A stretch of DNA of 64,000 bases, taken from NCBI RefSeq assembly GCF_020165855.1, contig NZ_JAIUFY010000014.1:62001-126000 (forward strand), read 5' to 3'. This stretch comes from Celeribacter litoreus. GTDB taxonomy: Bacteria > Pseudomonadota > Alphaproteobacteria > Rhodobacterales > Rhodobacteraceae. The notes under the pieces were generated by a model. The model saw only the letters and a list, made by a program, of their open reading frames with translations. It did not search any database and had not been told where the DNA came from. A program made the position numbers and the translations under genes. This document shows positions 54,136-62,796 of this stretch, one piece after another. How positions within the stretch are numbered: position 1 is the stretch's first letter; each line of letters begins with the position of its first letter.

Positions 54136-55040
54136 GGTTGTCCCATTTCTTCGGGGGGCACGCTCGGCGTTGCGCCGCGCTGCCGTTCGCGTTGCCAGAC
54201 ATAAAGTCCCGCCGCGACGATCACAAGGGCGCCGGAAATTGTTGGCCCGTCAGGGACGTCACCAAAGGCCAGATAGCCCCAGCCGGATGCCGCGAGCAGG
54301 CCCGCGTAGCTAAAGGGCGCGACGGCGGAGGCCTCCGCAACCGCGTAGGCGCGGATCATCATCAATTGCCCGACCGTTCCCAGTAGCCCGATGATAGACA
54401 TCAACGCGATGGCATGGGCGTCCGGCGTGACCCAGCGGAACGGGACGATGAGGGTCATGACACCGGTGCAGATCAGGCCGGAGTAGAGAAGGCCCGTGAG
54501 CGGGCTTTCTTTGAGGCCGATGTATCGCGTTGAAATCGCATAGCCTGCGAGGCTCACAGCTGTTCCGAGGGGCAGGAGCGAGGCGAGAGAGAACACGTCT
54601 GCGCCAGGTCGGATGATGATCATGGCTCCGATCAGTGCCGCAACGATCCCCGCAATACGGCGCGGTCCGACCGCTTCGCCCAAAAGGAGCGCGGCTCCGA
54701 GTGTGATCAGAACCGGTGCGAGGTTGGCGACCGCTGTCGCTTCGCCCAACCCTTGCGTTTGCAGAGCCGTGAAGAAACAGGCTGCGGCGCTTAGTTGCAT
54801 CAGGCCGCGCAACACTTGGAGCACCGGATGCTCGGTCCGCAGCGCCGTGCGCAGGCGCGGGGCGAAGATGATGATTAAGACGATGAGTTGCCCGCCATAG
54901 CGCGACCAGAGCACTTGGGCGACGTCGACACGCTGCCCAAGCATCTTTGCGACCATGTCTTGCGAAGAGAAGACAGTGACCGAGATCAACATGAAGATGA
55001 TGCCGCGGGATTGTGCGGGCAGGCGTGCGAACCAATTCAT
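54132..55040 (-). CDS. EamA/DMT family exporter
   Basis: 302 residues, ten membrane segments in two EamA repeats, with LGEATAVANLAPVLITLGAALLLGE in the first and APFSYAGLLAASGWGYLAFGDVPDGPTISGALVIVAAGLYVW in the second. Substrate unknown. It is coupled to the acyltransferase gene downstream by an ATGA overlap. Confidence 0.87.
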   Translation of the reverse strand: MNWFARLPAQSRGIIFMLISVTVFSSQDMVAKMLGQRVDVAQVLWSRYGGQLIVLIIIFAPRLRTALRTEHPVLQVLRGLMQLSAAACFFTALQTQGLGEATAVANLAPVLITLGAALLLGEAVGPRRIAGIVAALIGAMIIIRPGADVFSLASLLPLGTAVSLAGYAISTRYIGLKESPLTGLLYSGLICTGVMTLIVPFRWVTPDAHAIALMSIIGLLGTVGQLMMIRAYAVAEASAVAPFSYAGLLAASGWGYLAFGDVPDGPTISGALVIVAAGLYVWQRERQRGATPSVPPEEMGQP

Positions 55041-55103
55041 GCGCGGACGCTAGGCGCAGCCTGCTCCTTTGTCCATACGCACGCACAGTGCCACCCCTGT
55101 GCG

Positions 55104-56210
55104 TCAATCGTCCCCAGTGAGCAGGAAAATCTCACCCGCGCTCTCTAGCTCCCGAATGCTAGCGACCACTGCGTTCATGGCGGCTTCGGCGTCCGAGGCC
55201 TTCAGCGTCCCAAGGTTCTCCATCTCCTCGCGCAGTCCGTCTGCCATCCGTTTCGACATATTCGACAGGATGAACTCCGTCGATTCTGCGGCCTCTCCAG
55301 TCGCGGCGGCGAGGGCGGCGATGAGTTGATCCTGCTCGACCGAACGGACGAGTTTGGCCACATCCCGCGGGTCGAGGCGCGTGGCGATATTGGCGAAGGT
55401 AAAGATGTTTTTGCGGACTTTCTCCGCAAACACCTGATCTGTTTCATCGAGCCCCTCGAGAACCCCGTCGCGGGTGCGGGAGGACGAGAAGTTGAGGATC
55501 GCGCCCACACGTTCCGGCGGTTCGTCGCGGAAGGCGGCGGTCGGCTGGGCGTCGATTTGGGAGGCAAGCGATATGCCGATCCGGTGCACGACCTCCGGTG
55601 ACACACCGGAGGTGAGGGAGATGGCATAGGCGACGCGCCGCGCCCGTTCGCCGGGGAGTTGCGACATGAGGTTCGCGGCTTTCGAGACCTTGAGTTTCGA
55701 CAGCAGGATCGCCCCGACCTCTACGCTTTCCTCCTCCAGAATGGTGAGAAGACGCGGCATGTCGACCTCTGCAATCCGCTCCCACGGATCACCACTCAGA
55801 GAGAAACCGGCGTTCGAGCGGAGTTTGGACGCCGTCGCAGGCGAAATGGCCCCGTCGAGCACAGAGAGCGCGCCTTCTAGTCCGCCGGGGAAGGACAGGC
55901 CGATGGCTTCCAGTTCTTGAATGAAGTCCTCAACGACCTGCGCGAGTGTATCTTTGTCGATATAGCGCAACTCGGTCAGTTGATGCGCGAGTTCGACCTG
56001 CTGCTCTTCTGAAAAGCCATGAAGGGGCAGTTTGACCTCTTGGGCCGCGAGCAGTTTGACGATGATGGCCGCCTTCGTCTTTTTCGACAGGCGTGTGGGC
56101 ATCCGCGTGACAGGCGTCGTACCCATTGGGGTGTCGAAGGACGTCGGCCCGCCGAGCCCGAGATCGGGCAGGGCGGCGAGGTCTTCGGATATTTGGGGCA
56201 CTCCGTCCAC
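55104..56210 (-). CDS. fliG: Flagellar motor switch protein FliG
   Basis: 368 residues from a GTG; the exact start is uncertain because the first 40 residues are an extension without a strong ribosome site. The three FliG domains are visible: the N-terminal (about 42-135, KKTKAAIIVKLLAAQEVKLPLHGF), the middle (150-240) and the C-terminal motor domain with IFTFANIATRLDPRDVAKLVRSVEQDQLIAALAAAT, SNMSKRMADGLREEMENLG and ESAGEIFL. It couples stator force to rotor rotation and switching. No other flagellar gene is nearby, so it lies outside the main flagellar cluster. Confidence 0.9.
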   Translation of the reverse strand: MDGVPQISEDLAALPDLGLGGPTSFDTPMGTTPVTRMPTRLSKKTKAAIIVKLLAAQEVKLPLHGFSEEQQVELAHQLTELRYIDKDTLAQVVEDFIQELEAIGLSFPGGLEGALSVLDGAISPATASKLRSNAGFSLSGDPWERIAEVDMPRLLTILEEESVEVGAILLSKLKVSKAANLMSQLPGERARRVAYAISLTSGVSPEVVHRIGISLASQIDAQPTAAFRDEPPERVGAILNFSSSRTRDGVLEGLDETDQVFAEKVRKNIFTFANIATRLDPRDVAKLVRSVEQDQLIAALAAATGEAAESTEFILSNMSKRMADGLREEMENLGTLKASDAEAAMNAVVASIRELESAGEIFLLTGDD

Positions 56211-56322
56211 ACAGGCCTCTCGGTCGATCAGGCATCCCGATCGTTTGAATCATCGTTGCGTATCGCAAGATGGACCGATGGCGGTTAACGGACCATGACT
56301 AAGTGGCCGCTTTTCTGGTGTC

Positions 56323-56484
56323 TCAGCCCACGACCTGTTTGACGCAGGTGCGTGCATCTTTGTCCCACATGTAGCCGTCCGCGCAGGAGGCCGTTTTCTG
56401 TTCTCCGCTGCATTCCGCAAAGGCGGCGATTGGGGCGCTCAAGGGCGCTACAAGGGCGAGGGCGAGAAGTGTGCGTTTCAACAT
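56323..56484 (-). CDS. Small secreted cysteine-containing protein, 53 residues
   Basis: A short frame with ATG at 56484. A clear signal peptide (MLKRTLLALA, hydrophobic core, cleavage near AAFA) is followed by about 30 residues with three Cys (AECSGEQKTASCADGYMW and TCVKQVVG). Its ribosome site GGGAGA lies in the 3' arm of the purB terminator hairpin, eight bases before the ATG. It is therefore expressed by read-through from purB or from a promoter I cannot see. No function can be assigned; the fold may be a small Cys-stabilised module. Confidence 0.7.
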   Translation of the reverse strand: MLKRTLLALALVAPLSAPIAAFAECSGEQKTASCADGYMWDKDARTCVKQVVG

Positions 56485-56519
56485 AAAAAATCTCCCGACA
56501 GCGTTTCGCTATCGGGAGA
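56485..56519 (-). terminator. purB terminator overlapping the ribosome site of the next gene
   Basis: TCTCCCGACAGCG at 56491-56503 pairs with CGCTATCGGGAGA at 56507-56519 (one wobble on the minus strand), around a three-base loop. TTTTTT follows and then directly the ATG of the 53-residue gene. Confidence 0.8.
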
Positions 56520-56553
56520 CCATATCACAAATCGTGCTTTTTTCTAAGACGGC

Positions 56554-57858
56554 TTACTCGCCGAAAACGCGCTTGAAGATCGTGTCGACGTGCTTGGTGT
56601 GGTAGTCCATGTCGAATTTCTCGTTGATCCCGTCAACGCCAAGCGCCTTGACCACATCTTCGTCTGCGAGCAGCTGCTCGCGGAAGTCAACGCGATCTTC
56701 CCAGACTTTCAACGCGTTGCGCTGCACCATCGTGTAGGCGTCTTCGCGGGACACACCAGCTTGGGTCAGGGCGAGGAGCACGCGCTGTGACATCACCAGA
56801 CCCGGGAACTTGTTCATGTTGTCGAGCATGTTGTCCGGGAAGATGAGCATTTTTTCAACGACACCTGCCAAACGATTAAGCGCAAAATCGAGCGTGACGG
56901 TCGCATCCGGACCGATTCCACGCTCCACAGAGCTGTGGGAGATGTCGCGTTCGTGCCAGAGCGCGACGTTTTCCATGGCGGGAATCACGGTCATGCGCAC
57001 GAGGCGAGCGAGACCGGTGAGGTTTTCGGTCAGAACCGGGTTCTTCTTGTGCGGCATCGCCGAAGAGCCTTTCTGGCCCATGGAGAAGAATTCCGCGCCT
57101 TCGAGAACTTCGGTGCGCTGCATGTGGCGGATTTCGATCGCGATGTTTTCGATCGAGGAGGCGATCACGCCGAGCACGGCAAAGAACATCGCGTGACGGT
57201 CGCGCGGGATGACCTGCGTGGAGATCGGCTCCGGCTTGAGACCCATCTGTGCGCAGACGTGCTCTTCGACGGCAGGGTTGATGTTCGCAAAGGTGCCAAC
57301 AGCGCCGGAGATCGCGCCAGTGGCGACTTCTTCACGGGCAGCCTGCAGACGGGCTTTGTTGCGGTCCATTTCGGCGTAGAAACGGGCAAAGGTCAGGCCC
57401 ATCGTGGTCGGCTCGGCGTGGATGCCGTGCGAACGACCGACGCGAACGGTCATTTTGTGCTCCATCGCGCGGGTTTTCAGCGCGGCGAGCACTTTGTCGA
57501 GGTCTGCGAGCAGGATGTCAGCGGCACGCACGAGTTGGACGTTGAGGCAGGTGTCGAGCACGTCGGAGGAGGTCATGCCCTGGTGAACGAAACGGGCCTC
57601 TTCGGAGCCAACGTGTTCTGCAAGGTGCGTCAGGAACGCGATCACGTCGTGCTTGGTGACGGCTTCGATCTCGTCGATACGGGCCACGTCGAACTCGACG
57701 TCTTTGGCTTTCCACACGGCTTCGGCGTTCTCGCGCGGGATCACACCCAGATCGGCCTGTGCGTCACATGCGTGGGCTTCGATCTCATACCAAATCTTGA
57801 ACTTGGTAGCGGGTTCCCAGATGTCGACCATCTCTTTGCGGGCATAGCGGGGGATCAT
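56554..57858 (-). CDS. purB: Adenylosuccinate lyase
   Basis: 434 residues from the ATG of MIPRYARKEMVDIWEPATKF; the longer frame upstream has no homology-like content. The fumarase-superfamily signature GSSAMPHKKNP is present, with TSSDVLDTCLNVQL and GRSHGIHAEPTTMGLTFARF. It acts twice in purine synthesis: cleaving SAICAR to AICAR and adenylosuccinate to AMP. Divergent from the DUF6314 gene. Confidence 0.96.
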   Translation of the reverse strand: MIPRYARKEMVDIWEPATKFKIWYEIEAHACDAQADLGVIPRENAEAVWKAKDVEFDVARIDEIEAVTKHDVIAFLTHLAEHVGSEEARFVHQGMTSSDVLDTCLNVQLVRAADILLADLDKVLAALKTRAMEHKMTVRVGRSHGIHAEPTTMGLTFARFYAEMDRNKARLQAAREEVATGAISGAVGTFANINPAVEEHVCAQMGLKPEPISTQVIPRDRHAMFFAVLGVIASSIENIAIEIRHMQRTEVLEGAEFFSMGQKGSSAMPHKKNPVLTENLTGLARLVRMTVIPAMENVALWHERDISHSSVERGIGPDATVTLDFALNRLAGVVEKMLIFPDNMLDNMNKFPGLVMSQRVLLALTQAGVSREDAYTMVQRNALKVWEDRVDFREQLLADEDVVKALGVDGINEKFDMDYHTKHVDTIFKRVFGE

Positions 57859-58035
57859 CGGCGGACCTTTCGTGATACGGGAAACTGTCGCGGGTCTCTT
57901 ACGCATAAGGGGGGCAAAGGGCAAGCCTTGGTGCACTTTGGCGGCATTTGCTGGGTGAAATGTCGGCGGCAAACGCTTTGTCCGGAGGGCAGCCGCATGA
58001 TAGGGTCCGCGCCGGATGGGGAGGAGCGTGGCGCG

Positions 58036-58467
58036 ATGGACCTGAGACTAACAGATTTCGAGGGCGAATGGACCCTCGAGCGGACAATCGACGATGCGCT
58101 TGCGGGACAGAGCGCGCGGATGACCGGCAAAGCCACCTTCACACCAGAGGACGACGGTCTCCGCATGACAGAACGCGGGCGGCTGGAGATGGAGGCCACG
58201 AGTCAATCCTTTGATGCAGAGCGCGAATATGTCTGGCGGTCCGCGCCGAATGGTATTGCGGTCTATTTCGACGACGGGCGGCTCTTTCACCTCTTCGAGA
58301 CCGCATCGGCGTGCCCGACCGCGGATCATGATTGCCCGCCGGATGATTACTCTGTGGCCTATGATTTCTCTGAGTGGCCGGTCTGGACCGCGCGGTGGCG
58401 TGTGAAAGGACCGCGCAAGGATTACGTCAGCACGACGGTCTTTGCACCGATCAGCGCGGAAACATGA
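58036..58467 (+). CDS. DUF6314 family protein
   Basis: 143 residues from the ATG of MDLRLTDFEGEWTLERTIDD; GAGGAG lies about a dozen bases upstream and an ATG at 57997 is an alternative. The family pattern is clear: REYVWRSAPNGIAVYFDDGRLFHLFE, then HDCPPDDYSVAYDFSEWPVWTARWRVKGPRKDY. It is probably a small lipocalin-like beta barrel of unknown function. The last 17 bases overlap the convergent DUF1284 gene. Confidence 0.85.
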   Translation: MDLRLTDFEGEWTLERTIDDALAGQSARMTGKATFTPEDDGLRMTERGRLEMEATSQSFDAEREYVWRSAPNGIAVYFDDGRLFHLFETASACPTADHDCPPDDYSVAYDFSEWPVWTARWRVKGPRKDYVSTTVFAPISAET

Positions 58468-59035
58468 GATTCATGAGCGCATGGCGCAGATCGTCCTGCG
58501 TGATCAGGAGGATAAGCAGAAACGCCACGCCCCCCATCCGGAACCAAAGCGTCGCGCCATAGAGGCCGTCGATCAACCCGGCGAAGCCGGATTTGGCGGC
58601 TTTCGGGAGTGTATGTGGTGCGAGCACGCGGCAGTTGGTATATCCGTTATCCGCAACTTCCGTGCAGAGATCATGCCATTGGCACCCTTTGCAGGCGGCG
58701 CGGATTTTCCCCGTCGCAAACGCGGCGCGAAGCATGCTGATCCGTTCCGGCGTCAGTTTGAGCGTGGTGCCATTCCGAACGTCCACTCCAAGGAGCTTGC
58801 CCACATCCCGCGCGGTCAGATCGTCGCGGGTGATGACCCGATGCCCGTGGCAGTGCTCTGTGAGATCGCCCGCAATCGGCGCGCAAATGTCGTCGGGCTT
58901 GTCGGTGATCCTGATCTTCTCGCCTGCATTCAGCCGCGCGGCAATCCGGTCGTAGTTGTTCACGAAGGCAGGGGAGTAGCCTTTCCCCACATAGGTGAGC
59001 AGGCACAGGAGGTGGTGCGGGCGTAACTGGATCAT
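58451..59035 (-). CDS. DUF1284 family protein with C-terminal membrane segment
   Basis: 194 residues from the ATG of MIQLRPHHLLCLLTYVGKGYSPAFVNNY, the DUF1284 signature. A further Cys-rich segment, CKGCQWHDLCTEV, suggests metal or redox function. Unlike a minimal DUF1284 protein it carries a hydrophobic stretch near the C-terminus (LWFRMGGVAFLLILLI), which could anchor it in the membrane. Function unknown. Confidence 0.8.
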   Translation of the reverse strand: MIQLRPHHLLCLLTYVGKGYSPAFVNNYDRIAARLNAGEKIRITDKPDDICAPIAGDLTEHCHGHRVITRDDLTARDVGKLLGVDVRNGTTLKLTPERISMLRAAFATGKIRAACKGCQWHDLCTEVADNGYTNCRVLAPHTLPKAAKSGFAGLIDGLYGATLWFRMGGVAFLLILLITQDDLRHALMNLMFPR

Positions 59036-59083
59036 GGTCTCTCGGTTGAACGTCTCGGGCGGTTGACCCATCATTCGTGACGA

Positions 59084-59920
59084 TCAACTCAATCTCAAGG
59101 CAATTGCGCCAATTGCGATGCAAACGGCCGCGATGATCCGGCGCTTGCCGACCTGTTCGCGCAGGATGAAGAGCGAGATGAGGGTGCCGAACAGGATCGA
59201 AGTCTCGCGCAGGGCGGCAATGACGGCGACGGGCGCGAGTGTCATCGCCCAGAGCGCAAGCCCGTAGGATGTGACTGTTCCGAAACCTCCGATAAGGCCG
59301 ACGTGCCACTGCGCGCGGGCATAGGCCACAAACCAGTCTTTTCGAACAACGAGCCCCCAAAGGATCATCGGCACGCCCGTCAGCAGGAAAATCCAGAGCG
59401 TGTAGGCCGCAGGCGCATCAGAGCGGCGCACGCCGGCCCCGTCCACGAGCGTATAGCTCGCAATCACGGTGGCGTTCAGCAGTGCGAGAAGGAGGCCCGT
59501 TCTCTGATCCGACGGATGACGCCCAAGCGCCATGCTCAGAACGCCCGTGCAGATGATCAGAACTCCGATCCACGCCATCGGGGCGAGGTGTTCGGTGCCC
59601 AGAAGAATACTCACCGCAGCCACGATCAGAGGTGCCGTCCCGCGCATGAGCGGGTAGGTGAGGCTCATGTCTGCCAAACGATAGGTTTGCGCGACGAGCA
59701 CGTAATAGACGATCTGCATCACCGATGAGGCCGCAATAAACGGCCAGCTTTCCGGCGCGGGGGCAGGGAGGAACGGCAGGAAGAGCGCAGAGAGCAGGGC
59801 ACCCGCGCCAGTAACCAGAGCCGTTGTCATCAACTTGTCCGACCCGCCTTTGACGATCGCATTCCACGTCGCGTGAAGCGCGGCAGCGAACATCATGATG
59901 AGGAAGGTCGTGAGGCTCAT
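59084..59920 (-). CDS. EamA/DMT family exporter
   Basis: 278 residues, ten hydrophobic segments. The start FLIMMFAAALHATWNAIVKGGSDKLMT and the block MSLTYPLMRGTAPLIVAAVSILLGTEHLAPMAWIG fit EamA proteins. The substrate is unknown. The last gene before the glnA terminator region, on the same strand as glnA but downstream of its terminator. Confidence 0.85.
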   Translation of the reverse strand: MSLTTFLIMMFAAALHATWNAIVKGGSDKLMTTALVTGAGALLSALFLPFLPAPAPESWPFIAASSVMQIVYYVLVAQTYRLADMSLTYPLMRGTAPLIVAAVSILLGTEHLAPMAWIGVLIICTGVLSMALGRHPSDQRTGLLLALLNATVIASYTLVDGAGVRRSDAPAAYTLWIFLLTGVPMILWGLVVRKDWFVAYARAQWHVGLIGGFGTVTSYGLALWAMTLAPVAVIAALRETSILFGTLISLFILREQVGKRRIIAAVCIAIGAIALRLS

Positions 59921-59959
59921 GAGTGGCGGCGTCCCGAAGTTACAAACAAGGTGCTCTCA

Positions 59960-59989
59960 AAAGAAAAGGGCCCCGCGAAGGAGCCCTTT
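59960..59989 (-). terminator. Intrinsic terminator after glnA
   Basis: AAAGGGCCCC at 59965-59974 pairs with GGAGCCCTTT at 59980-59989 (one wobble on the minus strand), followed by TTTTCTTTT. Confidence 0.85.
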
Positions 59990-60014
59990 CCCGAATTCTG
60001 AAAACCGCTGCCGA

Positions 60015-61421
60015 TTAGCAGGAGTAGTACATTTCGTACTCGACCGGGTGCGGAGTGTGCTCGTAGGCGTACACTTCTTCCCATTTGAGGTCGAGGTAAC
60101 CTTCGATCTGGCTCTTGGTGAACACGTCGCCTGCGGTGAGGAAGTCCATGTCTTTTTCGAGCTCTTCGAGCGCTTCGCGGAGCGAGCCGCAAACGGTCGG
60201 GATCTCGGCCAGTTCTTCCGGTGGCAGATCGTAAAGGTCTTTGTCGGAAGCTGCGCCCGGATCGATCTTGTTGGTGATACCGTCAAGGCCGGCCATCAGC
60301 AGAGCTGCGAAGCAGAGGTACGGGTTGGAGGACGGATCAGGGAAACGTGCTTCAACGCGTTTTGCTTTCGGGGATTCAGCCCACGGAATACGCACACAAC
60401 CGGAACGGTTACGAGCGGAGTACGCACGCAGAACCGGAGCTTCAAAGCCCGGGATCAGACGCTTGTAGGAGTTGGTGGACGGGTTGGTGAAGGCGTTCAG
60501 CGCTTTCGCGTGCTTCAGGATGCCGCCGATGAACCACAGTGCCTCGTCGGAGAGATCAGCGTATTTGTCGCCAGCGAAGAGCGGCTTGCCGTCTTTCCAG
60601 ATGGACATGTTCACGTGCATACCGGAGCCGTTGTCGCCTTTGATCGGCTTCGGCATGAAGGTTGCGGAACGGCCATATGCGAGAGCCACGTTGTGGATCA
60701 CGTATTTGTATTTCTGCAGGTTGTCAGCTTGCTCGGTGAGCTTGCCGAAGATCATGCCGAGCTCGTGCTGGGAGGTCGCCACTTCGTGGTGGTGTTTGTC
60801 GACCTTCATGCCCATGTTCGCCATGGTGGTGAGCATTTCGCCGCGGATGTCCTGGCCGTCGTCGGACGGGTTCACCGGGAAGTAGCCGCCTTTGTAACCC
60901 GGACGGTGGCCGAGGTTGCCCATTTCGAACTCAGCGTCGGTGTTCCATGCCGCGCCGTCAGCGTCGATCTGGTAGCCAACTTTGTTCGGGGTGACGGAGT
61001 AACGCACGTCGTCGAACAGGAAGAATTCAGCTTCCGGACCACAGTAGAATGCGTCACCGATGCCGGAGGATTTCAGGTAAGCTTCTGCACGCTGTGCACA
61101 GCCACGCGGGTCACGGTCGTAGGATTCGCCGGTGTCAGGCTCAACCACGGTGCAGTGCACGCAGAGGGTTTTTTCAGCGTAGAACGGATCGATGTAGGCC
61201 GAGTCCGGATCCGGGATGAGTTTCATGTCGGATTCTTCGATGGATTTCCAGCCAGCGATGGAGGAGCCGTCGAACATGAAGCCTTCTTCGAAGAAATCTT
61301 CGTCCACTTCCGTGTGGCGCAGCGTCACGTGCTGCAGCTTGCCGCGCGGATCAGTGAAACGCACGTCAACGTATTGGACGTCTTCGTCCTTCATGGTCTT
61401 GAGAACGTCTTGGATGCTCAT
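60015..61421 (-). CDS. glnA: Glutamine synthetase type I
   Basis: 468 residues, standard dodecameric type I length. Key blocks: FDGSSIAGWKSIEESDMKLIPD, the ATP-binding KPIKGDNGSGMHVNMSIWKDG, and the adenylylation site region DKDLYDLPPEELAEIP, whose Tyr is the target of GlnE. It makes glutamine from glutamate and ammonia. It forms an operon with glnB, whose PII product controls adenylylation. A hairpin (TCGCGTG/CACGCGA, 61471-61501) lies in the 93-base gap. Confidence 0.97.
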   Translation of the reverse strand: MSIQDVLKTMKDEDVQYVDVRFTDPRGKLQHVTLRHTEVDEDFFEEGFMFDGSSIAGWKSIEESDMKLIPDPDSAYIDPFYAEKTLCVHCTVVEPDTGESYDRDPRGCAQRAEAYLKSSGIGDAFYCGPEAEFFLFDDVRYSVTPNKVGYQIDADGAAWNTDAEFEMGNLGHRPGYKGGYFPVNPSDDGQDIRGEMLTTMANMGMKVDKHHHEVATSQHELGMIFGKLTEQADNLQKYKYVIHNVALAYGRSATFMPKPIKGDNGSGMHVNMSIWKDGKPLFAGDKYADLSDEALWFIGGILKHAKALNAFTNPSTNSYKRLIPGFEAPVLRAYSARNRSGCVRIPWAESPKAKRVEARFPDPSSNPYLCFAALLMAGLDGITNKIDPGAASDKDLYDLPPEELAEIPTVCGSLREALEELEKDMDFLTAGDVFTKSQIEGYLDLKWEEVYAYEHTPHPVEYEMYYSC

Positions 61422-61514
61422 TTTACGACCTTATCCCTTCTTTTAAGAGTAGATGGTGGTTCTGACGAAATCGCGTGAACTCTGTCCCTGTTTCCACGCG
61501 AATTGCGTCCTCCC

Positions 61515-61874
<360 letters not shown>

Positions 61875-61931
61875 TCATTCGCCCACCCTCAGAACATTTC
61901 TCAAATGCTCTCACAATCGACTAACCTGAGG

Positions 61932-61981
61932 GCAACCAAAGTGCCCACAGGATTCGCAGTCAATTGCACGATATTTGTGCG
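61932..61981 (-). promoter_or_regulatory. NtrC-like site and sigma54-like promoter element upstream of glnB
   Basis: TGCAC-N7-GTGCG at 61965-61981 matches the 17-base NtrC palindrome at nine of ten arm positions. Closer to glnB, on the minus strand, GGGCAC-TTTGG-TTGC (61946 to 61932) matches the sigma54 pattern TGGCAC-N5-TTGC except for one base. Both lie 80 to 130 bases before the glnB start. Confidence 0.5.
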
Positions 61982-62025
61982 TTGCGACTTATTAAAGGGC
62001 AAATTGAAAACATTTGAGGCAAAAC

Positions 62026-62796
62026 ATGGCAGAATTGCTGACCAGTGCACAAATGCGCGCCATTGAGAAGGCGGCAATCGACAGCGGAGAGGTCACAGGA
62101 CTGGATCTTATGGAGCGCGCAGGCGCGGGCGTCGTGAATGCCGTTTTCGAAGAATGGCCTGACCTCGCACAGTCCTCCTATAAAGCCGTCGTCCTCTGCG
62201 GCCCCGGCAACAACGGCGGAGACGGCTTCGTCATCACGCGGCTGTTGAAACAACGCGGCTGGGAGGTGGAGGTGTTCCTCTATGGCGATCCCGAAAAGCT
62301 GCCACCGGATGCGAAGGTGAATTATGAGCGGTGGGCGGAGATGGGGGAGGTTGCTCCTTACGTTGATGAAGAGTTCCAACTTGATCCGGCAGAGTATCGA
62401 GAGACGAGCGTCATGTTTGATGCCCTCTTTGGGACGGGGCTGACCCGAGCCGTCGAAGGGTTTAATGAATTCGCATGGCACACGCAGATTTCTGAATTTC
62501 GCATGGCGCCTAAATTTCGAAAGGGTGCATTTGTCGGAAGTAGGGTCGTCGCGGTCGATGCGCCAAGCGGTCTTTGTGCCGACTCCGGACGATATCTCGC
62601 TACCAATGATCCTTATCACGAATCCATACGAGCTGATCTAACGGTCAGCTTTCACCGCATGAAGCTCGGGCATGTCTTGGCGGATGGCCCGCATGCCTGT
62701 GGGAAAACGGTCGTTGTCGATATCGGTTTGACCGAAAGGCATAAAGAAGCTGTGCAGCTTACAGACCCGACTATTTGGGAACTCAAAAAGACATGA
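62026..62796 (+). CDS. nnrE: NAD(P)H-hydrate epimerase (YjeF N-terminal domain)
   Basis: 256 residues from the ATG of MAELLTSAQMRAIEKAAIDSG. YjeF N-terminal domain: GLDLMERAGAGVV, VVLCGPGNNGGDGFVITRLL, DALFGTGLTR and VVAVDAPSGLCADSG. It epimerises damaged NAD(P)H hydrates so that the dehydratase can repair them. In most bacteria this is the N-terminal half of one bifunctional protein; here it ends in a TGA overlapping the start of the dehydratase gene by four bases. Confidence 0.92.
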   Translation: MAELLTSAQMRAIEKAAIDSGEVTGLDLMERAGAGVVNAVFEEWPDLAQSSYKAVVLCGPGNNGGDGFVITRLLKQRGWEVEVFLYGDPEKLPPDAKVNYERWAEMGEVAPYVDEEFQLDPAEYRETSVMFDALFGTGLTRAVEGFNEFAWHTQISEFRMAPKFRKGAFVGSRVVAVDAPSGLCADSGRYLATNDPYHESIRADLTVSFHRMKLGHVLADGPHACGKTVVVDIGLTERHKEAVQLTDPTIWELKKT

